A DNA stretch of 64,000 nt from Pseudomonas knackmussii B13 (GCF_000689415.1 NZ_HG322950.1:5215501-5279500), one strand, 5' to 3'; positions 11,318 through 20,358 are shown, counted from the first letter of the stretch. A program made the numbers and translations. The notes: a model not told the origin generated them from the sequence alone.

Positions 11318-11515
11318 CTACAGACGATCGCTGAATTCACGTACTTCCTTTTCCGCGCGCTCGCGCGTCCAGCCGTAACGCTCCTGCAGCTTGCCAACCA
11401 GATACTCGGCGTGTCCGTCCGCCGCCTTCAGATCATCGTCGGTCAACTTGCCCCACTGCTCCTTGAGCGTGCCGGACAACTGCTTCCATTTACCTTTGAT
11501 CACATCGCTATTCAT
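11318..11515 (-). CDS. CsbD-family stress protein
   Basis: This 65-residue charged protein (MNSDVIKGKWKQLSGTLKEQ...) is a typical CsbD/YjbJ-like small protein, a family induced by general or osmotic stress in many bacteria without a known biochemical activity. WGKLTDDDL and the helical C-terminus EREKEV-like region fit the family. It lies just downstream of the BON-domain gene on the same strand (28-base gap), so the pair probably forms a stress operon. Confidence 0.88.
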   Translation of the reverse strand: MNSDVIKGKWKQLSGTLKEQWGKLTDDDLKAADGHAEYLVGKLQERYGWTRERAEKEVREFSDRL

Positions 11516-11543
11516 GACGGGGCTCCTCTACAGCTGGGCGAGC

Positions 11544-11894
11544 TCAATCCACGGCCTTCAGGCCATCGGCCGATACAGCCTTCACTCCCTTGATGCCTTT
11601 GGTGGTCTGGATCGCCAACTGACGTTCGGCGTCCGTCTTCACCGTGCCGGACAGGGAAACCACACCCTGGTTGGTTTCCACCTTGATGCTGGTGCCGCTG
11701 ATGTCCTTGTTGGCGATCAGGCTGGATTTCACCTTGCTGGTGATCCAGGTATCGGAAGCCATCTCTTCGGTTTTCTGCACGGTTTCATTCGCGGCGAGGG
11801 TCGTCGGTTGCGCGAACACCGAACCGGCGAACGAGAAACTGATGGCGGAGGCAGTAGCAGCGGCAAGGGCCAGTTTGCGGAAACGGGGTTTCAT
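11544..11894 (-). CDS. BON-domain periplasmic protein (OsmY-like)
   Basis: The 116-residue protein has a signal peptide (MKPRFRKLALAAATASAISF..., cleavage near VFA-QP) and one BON domain (DTWITSKVKSSLIANKDISG through VVSLSGTVKTDAERQLA, residues ~47-110), as in OsmY-type periplasmic stress proteins. I used the ATG at 11894, which has a good AGGAGA ribosome site 6-7 bases upstream; an upstream in-frame start at 11999 would remove the signal peptide from the N-terminus. A sigma-54-like promoter sequence lies upstream at 11961-11976. Confidence 0.88.
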   Translation of the reverse strand: MKPRFRKLALAAATASAISFSFAGSVFAQPTTLAANETVQKTEEMASDTWITSKVKSSLIANKDISGTSIKVETNQGVVSLSGTVKTDAERQLAIQTTKGIKGVKAVSADGLKAVD

Positions 11895-11960
11895 GGCGAT
11901 CTCTCCTATTGCTTGCGAAGAACTGCAGCCATGCCTGGCGGCAGTGACAGGAGCGATATC

Positions 11961-11976
11961 GCAAGCCTCGGGCCAA
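11961..11976 (-). promoter_or_regulatory. Candidate sigma-54 promoter for the BON/CsbD genes
   Basis: On the minus strand the sequence reads TTGGCCCGAGGCTTGC. This has GG (-24) and GC (-12) exactly ten bases apart and fits the TGGCACG-N4-TTGC consensus with one mismatch. It lies about 65 bases upstream of the BON start codon. No enhancer-binding site was identified. Confidence 0.45.
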
Positions 11977-12043
11977 CTTTTGCCATCAAAATAAACCATT
12001 GAATATCAAATACTTAACTTGAAATTCAGAAACCAATGGCTGG

Positions 12044-12083
12044 GCAAATTGCACAATGAGCCGCAGCTCACCGTGCAATTTGC
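12044..12083. repeat. Perfect 11-bp inverted repeat with nested stem
   Basis: GCAAATTGCAC (12044-12054) is perfectly complementary to GTGCAATTTGC (12073-12083), and inside it GAGC pairs with GCTC around CGCA. It sits 8 bases past the 3' end of the leftward membrane/TPR gene. There is no T-run, so it may be a Rho-independent-like stop, a 3' stabiliser or an operator. The rest of 11895-12090 is AT-rich and without a gene. Confidence 0.6.
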
Positions 12084-12090
12084 AGTATCC

Positions 12091-13509
12091 CTAGCTGCCT
12101 TGCGCAGCCATGCGCGCGAGCACCCGCTCCAGTGCTTCGACTTCACCGAGCAGCGGGCTTTCGGGGTAGCGCTGGCGGATGAAGGCGAGCAGTTTGCCCG
12201 CCGCATCCGCTTGGCCGAGCCCCTCTGCGAAACCACGGGCCGCCAGCAGATACGCGCGGGCACCATGCGGGTACTGCGGGAAACGCTGGTGCAGGTTGCG
12301 CAGCAGGCTTAGGCCTTCGCGGGTCTTGTGCCGGTCCAGGAGGACGCCGGCGATGCGCTCGCAGATCAGGGGGTCGTCCGGCAGGAAGTCGGCTTGAAGT
12401 TGGCGCGCATTGAGGAAGGCGTTGGCCGCCAACTGCGGGTTGCTCCGGCAGGCCAGCGCCAGGTAGCCCGGCAGGTGTGCCAGACAATCACCGCGCTCGT
12501 TGAGCACGTACAGCAGTTGGTGATAGCGCTCATTGAGCCGCAAGTCTTCCGGGTCCTGGCGCAAGGCCGAGCTGAGGATTTCCACAGCAGCGCCGCCCTG
12601 CCCTTCCTTGACCCGGACCTCGGCTTCCGCGAGCGCCTTGCGACGGCGCCATTCGGCCTCGGGGAAGCCCTGGGCCGCGTCGTCGCCGGCGACCACGTAG
12701 CCCAGAGCGCCCTGATACTGGAACACCGCGTATCCCATCATGGCGCACATCACCACGCCGAAATACCCGAACAGCAAGGCCAGAACCGGCAGCAACACCA
12801 CCCGTGGCAGGCCGAAACCCAGCAGCCAGGCCAGGTAGCTCGGCGACTGCCAGAGGATGAAGAGAAACAGGCAAAGGATCAGGTAACGCCAACCCATGGC
12901 GGCGATCACCTGGCCTACTTCCGCCGGGCTCAGCGCGGCGCCCAGCGACTTGTCCAGCGCCAGGCGGATGATGCTGGCCGGCAGCACCAGGACCAGCGCG
13001 ACGTTGACGCTCCAGAACAACGGCGGGCTCTCGAAGTCGGCCGCCAGCCAGAGCAGCACCATGGCCACGCCGAACACGCCGAGCTGACGCAGGAAGGCGC
13101 CGAAGCTGGAGCCATCGAAAGCCTCGGCCAGGCTCGGTGCGTCGTTGCTGCCGAGGCTGGCTTGCTCGATCACGCTGTGCAGGTATTTGGTGGCGATGCT
13201 CAGCAATGCCAGCCAGAACACGAGAACGCTCGGCATGAACAGGCTGGCCAGGGCCAGCGCGCCGGCGAACATCAGCGGGCCGGGTTGCAGCGCATAGGCG
13301 AAGAATTTCGGCAGGCGCTCCCAGAAAGGTTCGGCACTGTTGGCCGCGCCCAGGTAGCGCAGCTGGCCACGACACAGCGGGCAGGACGGCGCGTACTCCG
13401 GCACATCGGCATTGAGCGGCACACAGCAGTCGCCGAAGTGGCGCTCGCAGGGCGCGCAATGCCAGGTAGCGGGTTGCGCCTGGTGGTAGTGGCAGTGTTG
13501 CTTGTCCAT
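12091..13509 (-). CDS. Zinc-finger/polytopic membrane protein with TPR-like tail
   Basis: The 472-residue protein begins with a B-box-like zinc-binding region (CHYH, CAPCERHFGDCC, CPLC; residues ~4-50). It continues with about six hydrophobic segments (residues ~60-260) and ends in a soluble helical region resembling TPR repeats (AEAEVRVKEGQGGAAVEILS onward). The start was set at the ATG at 13509, directly before the zinc motif. I do not recognise a characterised homologue. The layout resembles proteins that scaffold complexes at the inner membrane; function is unknown. A terminator upstream separates it from pnp. Confidence 0.75.
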   Translation of the reverse strand: MDKQHCHYHQAQPATWHCAPCERHFGDCCVPLNADVPEYAPSCPLCRGQLRYLGAANSAEPFWERLPKFFAYALQPGPLMFAGALALASLFMPSVLVFWLALLSIATKYLHSVIEQASLGSNDAPSLAEAFDGSSFGAFLRQLGVFGVAMVLLWLAADFESPPLFWSVNVALVLVLPASIIRLALDKSLGAALSPAEVGQVIAAMGWRYLILCLFLFILWQSPSYLAWLLGFGLPRVVLLPVLALLFGYFGVVMCAMMGYAVFQYQGALGYVVAGDDAAQGFPEAEWRRRKALAEAEVRVKEGQGGAAVEILSSALRQDPEDLRLNERYHQLLYVLNERGDCLAHLPGYLALACRSNPQLAANAFLNARQLQADFLPDDPLICERIAGVLLDRHKTREGLSLLRNLHQRFPQYPHGARAYLLAARGFAEGLGQADAAGKLLAFIRQRYPESPLLGEVEALERVLARMAAQGS

Positions 13510-13553
13510 CGGCCGCGGGTTCCTTCCGTGCTGGCGAGGCGCCATTGTCCAGG

Positions 13554-13587
13554 CAAAAAAAGAGGGCCCGCAAGGGGCCCTCTTTTT
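13554..13587. terminator. Terminator downstream of pnp
   Basis: AGAGGGCCC (13561-13569) pairs with GGGCCCTCT (13575-13583), flanked by A-runs on the left and T-runs on the right, so it works on either strand. In context it ends leftward transcription from pnp before the membrane/TPR gene. Confidence 0.85.
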
Positions 13588-13631
13588 ATTTCGCTACTGC
13601 TTGGAATCTGATCACGATCTCGCGAGCTAGA

Positions 13632-13715
13632 GCAGAACAAGGCGAAAACAGGTGAGGGAGCGCAGTTTAGACAGCTAAATGAGCATCACTCGCCTGTTTT
13701 CAACGCCGTTATGCC
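13632..13715. repeat. Imperfect nested palindrome, probable interspersed Pseudomonas repeat
   Basis: GAAAACAGGTGAG on the left matches the reverse complement of CTCGCCTGTTTTC on the right, with TTTAG-ACAG-CTAAA nested in the centre. A separate CTCGCGAG palindrome lies to the left at 13619-13626. The whole non-coding stretch 13588-13742 holds this structure and no gene. Its form recalls repeats common behind genes in Pseudomonas genomes; no second copy is in this window. Confidence 0.5.
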
Positions 13716-13742
13716 GACGCGCAGCAGATTGTGGCAGGTTCC

Positions 13743-15848
13743 TTAGACGCCGGAGGCTTCTGCAGCGGCCACGTCCTTGATGGACAGCTTGATGCGGCCG
13801 CGGTTGTCCACGTCCAGCACCAGGACTTTGACTTCCTCGCCTTCCTTCAGGACGTCGGTGACCTTGTCGATGCGCTTGTCGCTGATCTGCGAGATGTGCA
13901 CCAGACCGTCTTTGCCCGGCAGGATGTTGACGAAGGCGCCGAAGTCGACGATGCGCTCGACCTTGCCGACGTAGATCTTGCCGATCTCGGCTTCGGCGGT
14001 GATGCCGAGGACGCGCTGCTTGGCAGCTTCAGCGGCTTCCTTGGTTTCGCCGTAGATCTTCACGCTGCCATCGTCCTCGATGTCGATCGAGGCCTTGGTC
14101 TCTTCGCAGATACCACGGATGGTGGCGCCGCCCTTGCCGATGACGTCGCGGATCTTGTCCGGATCGATCTTCATCATGAGCATGGTCGGGGCGTTTTCCG
14201 ACAGCTCGGCGCGCGGCTGAGCGATGACCTGGTTCATCTGGCCGAGGATGTTCAGGCGAGCTTCCAGGGCCTGGCCCAGGGCGATCTCCATGATCTCTTC
14301 GGTGATGCCGTTGATCTTGATGTCCATCTGCAGGGCGGTAACGCCCTTGTCGGTACCGGCGACCTTGAAGTCCATGTCGCCCAGGTGGTCTTCGTCACCC
14401 AGGATGTCGGTCAGGACGGCGAACTTGTCACCTTCCTTCACCAGGCCCATGGCGATACCGGCAACCGGCGCCTTGACCGGCACACCGGCGTCCATCAGCG
14501 CCAGGGAAGCACCGCACACGGAAGCCATGGAGCTGGAACCGTTGGATTCGGTGATCTCCGATACCACGCGGATGGTGTAGGGGAACTCGTCCTGCGACGG
14601 CAGCATGGCGGCAACGCCACGACGGGCCAGACGGCCGTGACCGATCTCGCGACGGCCCGGGCTGCCCATGCGGCCGCACTCGCCCACCGAGAAAGGCGGG
14701 AAGTTGTAGTGCAGCATGAAGGCGTCCTTGCGCTCGCCTTCCAGGGTGTCCAGCAGCTGAGCGTCACGGGCGGTGCCGAGGGTGGCAACGACCAGGGCCT
14801 GGGTTTCGCCACGGGTGAACAGCGCCGAACCGTGGGTCTTGCCCAGTACGCCAACTTCGATCTTCAGCGGGCGAACGGTGCGGGTGTCGCGGCCATCGAT
14901 ACGCGGTTTGCCGGTAACGATGTTCTCGCGAACGATGCGGTATTCCAGCAGGCCGAAGACGTCTTTGACTTCAGCGGCCGGGTACTGGCCTTCGCCTTCG
15001 CCGGCGAACTTGGCGAGGACTTCCTCGCGCAGGGCGTCCAGGGCCGCGTAGCGTTCCTGCTTGACGGTGACGGTGTAGGCCTCGGAGATCGCAGCGCCGA
15101 ACTCTTCCCGGATGGCGTTGATCAGGGCGGTGTTCTCTGCCGGAGCGCTCCAGTTCCAGGTCGGCTTGCCGGCTTCGGTGGCCAGTTCGGCGACGGCGCG
15201 GATGACAGCCTGGAACTCTTCGTGGGCGTACAGCACGGCGCCCAGCATCTGGTCTTCGGTCAGCTCGTCGGCTTCGGATTCAACCATCAGCACGGCGTCG
15301 GAGGTACCGGCCACGACCATGTCGAGGCTGGAGCTCTGCAGTTGCTCGTAGGTCGGGTTCAGGATGTAGCCGATTTCCGGGTGGAAGCCGACGCGAGCGG
15401 CACCGATCGGGCCTGCGAACGGAATGCCGGAGATCGCCAGAGCGGCGGAGGTGCCGATCATGGCAGCGATGTCCGGATCGGACTTCTTGTTGGTCGAAAC
15501 GACGGTGCAGACGACCTGCACTTCGTTCATGAAACCTTCGGGGAACAGCGGGCGGATCGGACGGTCGATCAGGCGCGAGGTCAGGGTTTCCTTCTCGGAA
15601 GGACGGCCTTCACGCTTGAAGAAGCCACCCGGGATGCGGCCGGCGGCGTAGGTTTTCTCCTGGTAGTGCACGGAGAGCGGGAAGAAGCTTTTGCTCGGGT
15701 CTGCCTGCTTGGCACCGACGACGGTGACCAGCACGGTGACGTCGTCCATGGTGACCAGGACGGCACCGGTGGCCTGGCGGGCGATGCGGCCAGTCTCGAG
15801 GGTTACGGTCGACTGACCGAACTGGAATTTCTTGATTACCGGGTTCAC
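13743..15848 (-). CDS. pnp: Polyribonucleotide nucleotidyltransferase (PNPase)
   Basis: This 701-residue 3'-5' phosphorolytic exoribonuclease is part of the RNA degradosome. Two RNase PH-like cores are visible (the second includes MGSPGRREIGHGRLARRG and the catalytic-region FPYTIRVVSEITESNGSSS), followed by a KH domain (IRDVIGKGGATIRGI, residues ~560-620) and an S1 domain (GKIYVGKVERIVDFGAFV, ~625-690). Length is normal. It is the last gene of the leftward rpsO-pnp unit, and a long hairpin lies between the two genes. Confidence 0.98.
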   Translation of the reverse strand: MNPVIKKFQFGQSTVTLETGRIARQATGAVLVTMDDVTVLVTVVGAKQADPSKSFFPLSVHYQEKTYAAGRIPGGFFKREGRPSEKETLTSRLIDRPIRPLFPEGFMNEVQVVCTVVSTNKKSDPDIAAMIGTSAALAISGIPFAGPIGAARVGFHPEIGYILNPTYEQLQSSSLDMVVAGTSDAVLMVESEADELTEDQMLGAVLYAHEEFQAVIRAVAELATEAGKPTWNWSAPAENTALINAIREEFGAAISEAYTVTVKQERYAALDALREEVLAKFAGEGEGQYPAAEVKDVFGLLEYRIVRENIVTGKPRIDGRDTRTVRPLKIEVGVLGKTHGSALFTRGETQALVVATLGTARDAQLLDTLEGERKDAFMLHYNFPPFSVGECGRMGSPGRREIGHGRLARRGVAAMLPSQDEFPYTIRVVSEITESNGSSSMASVCGASLALMDAGVPVKAPVAGIAMGLVKEGDKFAVLTDILGDEDHLGDMDFKVAGTDKGVTALQMDIKINGITEEIMEIALGQALEARLNILGQMNQVIAQPRAELSENAPTMLMMKIDPDKIRDVIGKGGATIRGICEETKASIDIEDDGSVKIYGETKEAAEAAKQRVLGITAEAEIGKIYVGKVERIVDFGAFVNILPGKDGLVHISQISDKRIDKVTDVLKEGEEVKVLVLDVDNRGRIKLSIKDVAAAEASGV

Positions 15849-15922
15849 GGTTTTTCTACCTTCTCTTTGTTGCCTTGGGGGAAATCGTGGAAATGCCGGG
15901 AGTCGGACCCGATGCCATTCCC

Positions 15923-15998
15923 AAAAAAGCGAGAAGCCGGGAGCCCGAAGCCCTGCATCGGCAAATACCGACGCAGAACCCCAGACTCCCAGCTTCTC
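15923..15998 (-). terminator. rpsO-pnp intergenic terminator / processing hairpin
   Basis: GAGAAGCCGGGAG (15931-15943) pairs with CTCCCAGCTTCTC (15986-15998) with one mismatch, and an inner stem GCATCGG/CCGACGC tops it. On the minus strand six Ts follow (15923-15928). It resembles the known arrangement in enterobacteria, where a terminator after rpsO is partly read through into pnp and the leader is cut by RNase III. Confidence 0.75.
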
Positions 15999-16015
15999 AC
16001 TTCAGGCTTGCCGTC

Positions 16016-16285
16016 TTAGCGACGCAGGCCCAGGCGACCGATCAGGGCGCTGTAACGAGAGGTGTCCTTGCTCTTCAGGTAGTCCAGCAGCTTACGACGC
16101 TGGTTAACCATGCGGATCAGGCCACGACGGGAGTGGTGGTCTTTGCCGTTGGCCTTGAAGTGATCCTGCAGCTTGTTGATGTTGGCGGACAGCAGTGCAA
16201 CCTGCACTTCCGGAGAACCGGTGTCGCCTTCAGCTTGCTTGTACTCGTTAACGATCTGGGCTTTCTCTTGGACGCTCAGTGCCAT
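16016..16285 (-). CDS. rpsO: 30S ribosomal protein S15
   Basis: The 89-residue protein is a typical S15 (MALSVQEKAQIVNEYKQAEG, TGSPEVQVALLSANI, DHHSRRGLIRMVNQRRKLL), a primary binder of 16S rRNA in the platform of the small subunit. The ATG follows AGAGGAAAG. It sits between truB and pnp on the minus strand, the usual gammaproteobacterial order. The 97-base gap to truB contains a small CAGGGA/TCCCTG hairpin and a TATAT-like -10 element, compatible with its own promoter. Confidence 0.98.
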   Translation of the reverse strand: MALSVQEKAQIVNEYKQAEGDTGSPEVQVALLSANINKLQDHFKANGKDHHSRRGLIRMVNQRRKLLDYLKSKDTSRYSALIGRLGLRR

Positions 16286-16382
16286 GATGGGCTTTCCTCT
16301 GAGGTAACAGGCCAGGGACTTCTCCCTGTGTTCATATAAGAGGAGTGACCGTGCCTGCTGACAGCCACCCTCGGTTCCGGTC

Positions 16383-17297
16383 TTATGACCGAATCAGTCG
16401 ACGCGGGGCGATTCGCCCGTCGTCTGTCGCTTCACCGATTCCGATGAAACGACCTTCATGATCCTGCACACGCATAAGGCCAAACTTCGGCGCCTCGGGT
16501 GCGCGTACCGGCTGCCCGTGCAGCCAGTAGTAGGCGCTGTGCTCGGAAAGCTGCAGCAGCGGCCAGTGCTCCAGGCCGGCGTCTACCGGCAACAGGAAGC
16601 GGTCGAGGGCTTCGTTGCCACCCTCGGCATGGGCTTTTTCCAGCTCTTCCAGCGTGATCGCCTGGGGCAGAGCGAAGGGACCGGCCTGGGTACGGCGCAA
16701 TGCTGCTACGTGTGCACCGCATCCCAACACCTGGCCAATGTCCTCGACCAAGGTACGGATATAGGTGCCCTTGCTGCAGGCAACCGACAGGGTCGCGTCA
16801 GGCGACTCGAAGGCCAGCAAATCCAAGCGCGCAATAGTAACAGAACGCGCCTCGCGCTCCACTACTTCACCGGCCCGGGCCAACTTGTACAGCGGCTGGC
16901 CGTCCTTCTTGAGTGCCGAGTACATCGGCGGAACCTGCTCTATCTCGCCGCGGAAGCGCGGCAGCACGGCCTCCAGCGCTTCCCGACCGACGGTCACCGC
17001 GGATTCCTCGACGATTTCGCCCTCGGCGTCGCCGGTGGTGGTGGTGATGCCCAGGCGGGCAACGGTTTCGTAGGCCTTGTCGGCATCCAGCAGGTACTGC
17101 GAGAACTTGGTGGCCTCACCGAAGCACAACGGCAGCACGCCGGTCGCCAGAGGATCGAGGCTGCCGGTGTGCCCGGCCTTCTCGGCATTAAGCAGCCAAC
17201 GCACCTTCTGCAGGGCCTGGTTGGAGCTCATGCCGCGCGGCTTGTCGAGCACCAACACGCCGTTGACCGCACGGCGGATACGTTTTACCTGGGCCAC
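16383..17297 (-). CDS. truB: tRNA pseudouridine(55) synthase
   Basis: The 304-residue enzyme converts U55 in the T-loop of tRNAs to pseudouridine. The N-terminus GVLVLDKPRGMSSNQAL, the catalytic aspartate in GHTGSLDPLATGVLP, and the YKLAR/GTYIRTLVEDIG motifs are present. The C-terminal ~60 residues form the PUA-like domain. It begins 3 bases after the rbfA stop codon, so the two are translationally close in the infB-rbfA-truB order. Confidence 0.97.
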   Translation of the reverse strand: MAQVKRIRRAVNGVLVLDKPRGMSSNQALQKVRWLLNAEKAGHTGSLDPLATGVLPLCFGEATKFSQYLLDADKAYETVARLGITTTTGDAEGEIVEESAVTVGREALEAVLPRFRGEIEQVPPMYSALKKDGQPLYKLARAGEVVEREARSVTIARLDLLAFESPDATLSVACSKGTYIRTLVEDIGQVLGCGAHVAALRRTQAGPFALPQAITLEELEKAHAEGGNEALDRFLLPVDAGLEHWPLLQLSEHSAYYWLHGQPVRAPEAPKFGLMRVQDHEGRFIGIGEATDDGRIAPRRLIRS

Positions 17298-17300
17298 GCC

Positions 17301-17690
17301 TTACTCCTCGGAACCGCCGCCGTGGCGACGATCTTCCGCCACCGCCCGCTCGATCAGGGCCGACAGCTCGGCACCACGACGAATGCTCGCGTCGTAGGTG
17401 AAGTGCAGTTGCGGCACGGTGCGCAGCTTCATCGCCTTGCCCAACTGCATGCGCAGGAAGCCAGCGGCGTCATTGAGGATGGAGGTGTTCTGCTTGATCA
17501 CCTCGGCGTTGTCGTCCTGGCCCATCACGGTGATGAACACCTTGGCATGGGACAGATCGCGCGCCACGTCGACGCCGGTGATGGTCACCAGGCCCAGGCG
17601 CGGATCCTTGATCTCGCGCTGGATCAGCAGCGCCAGTTCGCGCTGCATCTGATCGCCGATACGCTGTGTACGGCTGTACTCTTTGGCCAT
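17301..17690 (-). CDS. rbfA: 30S ribosome-binding factor A
   Basis: The 129-residue protein acts in late 30S maturation and cold adaptation. It has the KH-like fold signature (REIKDPRLGLVTITGVDV, KVFITVM, HFTYDASIRRG). The start is the ATG at 17690 (MAKEYSRTQRIGDQMQRELA); an in-frame extension upstream to 17741 is not conserved-looking. It lies between infB and truB. Confidence 0.96.
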   Translation of the reverse strand: MAKEYSRTQRIGDQMQRELALLIQREIKDPRLGLVTITGVDVARDLSHAKVFITVMGQDDNAEVIKQNTSILNDAAGFLRMQLGKAMKLRTVPQLHFTYDASIRRGAELSALIERAVAEDRRHGGGSEE

Positions 17691-17742
17691 TTTCCTAACC
17701 TGCTTCCGCTGCCTTGGCGGCACCGGACAAATAAGCGGCAAA

Positions 17743-17774
17743 CGCCCGGGAAAGCTGGAAAGCCGTCCCGGGCG
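17743..17774 (-). terminator. Hairpin between infB and rbfA
   Basis: CGCCCGGGA (17743-17751) is the exact complement of TCCCGGGCG (17766-17774). On the minus strand TTTG follows, a weak T-tail, so it is probably a partial terminator or an mRNA-processing or stability element inside the operon. Confidence 0.5.
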
Positions 17775-17796
17775 CTGCGATTACGCTCGTTGCCTC

Positions 17797-20331
17797 TTAG
17801 AGGGTACGAGCGACTTCGACCTTCTCGAACACTTCGATCTTGTCGCCGACGCGAACGTCGTTGTAGCTCTTCACGGCGATACCGCATTCCATGCCGTTAC
17901 GAACTTCGGCAACGTCGTCCTTGAAGCGACGCAGCGATTCCAGTTCGCCTTCGAAGATCACCACGTCGTCGCGAAGTACGCGGATCGGACGGTTGCGGTG
18001 CACCAGACCCTCGGTGACCATGCAGCCGGCGACGGCGCCGAACTTCGGCGAACGGAACACGTCACGCACTTCGGCGATACCCAGGATGTTCTCGCGAACA
18101 TCGCTGCCGAGCATACCGGTCAGGGCTTTCTTGACGTCTTCGATGATGTCGTAGATCACGTTGTAGTAACGCATGTCCAGGCCTTCGGCCTCGACGATCT
18201 TGCGCGCACCGGCGTCAGCACGGACGTTGAAGCCGAACAGCACCGCGTTGGAGGCCAGCGCCAGGTTGGCATCGGACTCGGTGATACCACCGACGCCGCC
18301 ACCGACCACGCGAACTTGCACTTCGTCGTTGCCCAGGCCGCTGAGCGAGCCCTGCAGAGCTTCCAGAGAGCCACGCACGTCGGCCTTGAGGACGATGTTG
18401 AGGGTTTTCTTCTCGTCCTGGCCCATGTTCTCGAAGATATTTTCGAGCTTCGCGGACTGCTGACGAGCGAGCTTGACCTCGCGGAACTTGCCCTGACGGA
18501 ACAGAGCGACTTCGCGAGCCTTCTTCTCGTCGGCGACCACGGTCACTTCGTCACCGGCGTCCGGCGTGCCGTCCAGGCCGAGAATCTCGACCGGAATCGA
18601 CGGGCCGGCTTCCTTGATCGGCTTGCCGTTCTCGTCGAGCATGGCCCGCACGCGGCCGTAGTTGACACCGCAGAGGATCATGTCGCCCTGACGCAGGGTA
18701 CCGTCCTGAACCAGCACGGTAGCCACCGGACCACGGCCCTTGTCGAGACGGGACTCGACCACCACGCCACGGCCCGGGGCCGACGGAGTGGCTTTGAGCT
18801 CGAGTACTTCGGCCTGCAGCAGCACGGCTTCGAGCAGTTCGTCGACGCCGGTACCCATCTTGGCGGATACGTGGACGAAGGGAGCGTCGCCGCCCCACTC
18901 TTCCGGGATCACATCCAGCGCGGCCAGGCCGTTCTTGATGTTGTCCGGGTTGGCATCGGGCTTGTCGATCTTGTTCACCGCGACCACGATCGGCACGCCA
19001 GCGGCTTTCGCATGCTGCACGGCTTCCTGGGTCTGCGGCATCACGCCGTCGTCCGCCGCCACCACGAGGATGACGATGTCGGTCGCCTGGGCACCACGGG
19101 CACGCATCGCGGTGAACGCGGCGTGGCCGGGGGTGTCGAGGAAGGTGACCATGCCGCGGTCGGTTTCCACGTGGTAGGCGCCGATGTGCTGGGTGATGCC
19201 GCCGGCTTCACCCGCTGCAACCTTGGCACGACGGATGTAGTCGAGCAGGGAGGTCTTGCCGTGGTCGACGTGACCCATAACGGTCACTACCGGCGCACGC
19301 GATACGGCCTCGCCTTCGAACTTCAGCGACTCGGCCAGTTGCTCTTCCAGGGCGTTCTCGCTGACCAGCTTGACCTTGTGGCCGAGTTCTTCGGCGATCA
19401 GTTGGGCGGTTTCCTGGTCGAGGACCTGGTTGATGGTCACCGGAGTGCCCATCTTGAACATGAACTTGACGACTTCGGCGCCCTTCACCGACATCTGCTG
19501 AGCGAGCTCAGCAACAGTGATGGTCTCGCCGATACTCACTTCGCGCACAATGGGTCCTGTCGGGCTCTGGAACCCGTGCTGGTTACGCTTCTTCAGCTTC
19601 GCCTTGCCGCGACCACCGCCACGACGACCGAAACTGTCGTCGTCATCCGAACCGGAGCGCACAACGCGCGGAGCGGAAGTCTTTTCCTTTTCCTTGATCG
19701 ACGGGCGATGCTGGGCATGCTTGCGATCGCGGCGATCGTCTTCGTCATCGCGCTTCGGCGGACGGCGGACTTCGCCTTCCTTCCGGCGCTCGTCGCCGGC
19801 AGCCGGAGCGGCGACGGGTGCGACAGGGACGGCGACCGGAGCGACGACAGGCGCCGGAGCAGCAGCCGGAGCACTTGCCTGGGCAGGCACTTCGGCCTGA
19901 CGGCGGGCTGCGTCTTCGGCAGCGCGACGGGCTTCGACTTCGGCCTTCTGACGGGCCTCTTCCTCAGCCTTCAGGCGGGCAGCCTCTTCAACGGCGCGCT
20001 GCTCTTCCAGCTCGCGTTGACGCTCGGCCTCGATTTCGTCGGGGCTGCGCTTGACGTAGGTCTTCTTCTTGCGGACCTCAACGCTCACCGTCTTGCTGCC
20101 AGCCACTCTCAGGGTCGAGGTGGTCTTGCGCTGCAGGGTGATCTTGCGCGGTTCTTCCAGGCGATCGCCGTGGCTACCTTTAAGGTGCGCCAGCAGAGCC
20201 TGCTTTTCAGTATCGGTCACAACCTGCTCGGCATCGCTGTGCGGGAGGCCCGCTTCGCGCATCTGCTGCAGCAGGCGCTCAACCGGGGTATCGACCGTCT
20301 TGGCCAGTTCTTTCACCGTGACTTGCGTCAT
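17797..20331 (-). CDS. infB: Translation initiation factor IF-2
   Basis: The 844-residue GTPase brings fMet-tRNA to the 30S subunit. An N-terminal IF2N domain (MTQVTVKELAKTVDTPVERL) is followed by a long charged Glu/Ala/Arg helix and Ala/Pro linker (residues ~100-200), a second IF2N-like region (ETITVAELAQQMSVKGAEVV), then the G domain with GHVDHGKT, DTPGH and NKID, and the C-terminal domains that bind initiator tRNA. It sits 27 bases after nusA. The gene for its substrate, tRNA-fMet, heads the same operon. Confidence 0.98.
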   Translation of the reverse strand: MTQVTVKELAKTVDTPVERLLQQMREAGLPHSDAEQVVTDTEKQALLAHLKGSHGDRLEEPRKITLQRKTTSTLRVAGSKTVSVEVRKKKTYVKRSPDEIEAERQRELEEQRAVEEAARLKAEEEARQKAEVEARRAAEDAARRQAEVPAQASAPAAAPAPVVAPVAVPVAPVAAPAAGDERRKEGEVRRPPKRDDEDDRRDRKHAQHRPSIKEKEKTSAPRVVRSGSDDDDSFGRRGGGRGKAKLKKRNQHGFQSPTGPIVREVSIGETITVAELAQQMSVKGAEVVKFMFKMGTPVTINQVLDQETAQLIAEELGHKVKLVSENALEEQLAESLKFEGEAVSRAPVVTVMGHVDHGKTSLLDYIRRAKVAAGEAGGITQHIGAYHVETDRGMVTFLDTPGHAAFTAMRARGAQATDIVILVVAADDGVMPQTQEAVQHAKAAGVPIVVAVNKIDKPDANPDNIKNGLAALDVIPEEWGGDAPFVHVSAKMGTGVDELLEAVLLQAEVLELKATPSAPGRGVVVESRLDKGRGPVATVLVQDGTLRQGDMILCGVNYGRVRAMLDENGKPIKEAGPSIPVEILGLDGTPDAGDEVTVVADEKKAREVALFRQGKFREVKLARQQSAKLENIFENMGQDEKKTLNIVLKADVRGSLEALQGSLSGLGNDEVQVRVVGGGVGGITESDANLALASNAVLFGFNVRADAGARKIVEAEGLDMRYYNVIYDIIEDVKKALTGMLGSDVRENILGIAEVRDVFRSPKFGAVAGCMVTEGLVHRNRPIRVLRDDVVIFEGELESLRRFKDDVAEVRNGMECGIAVKSYNDVRVGDKIEVFEKVEVARTL

Positions 20332-20358
20332 GCATTTCTCTCCTCAGGCCGCGAATGC

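Noticed and set aside
13731..16019. A 762-codon plus-strand frame opposite pnp
   Set aside because: Antisense shadow of pnp.
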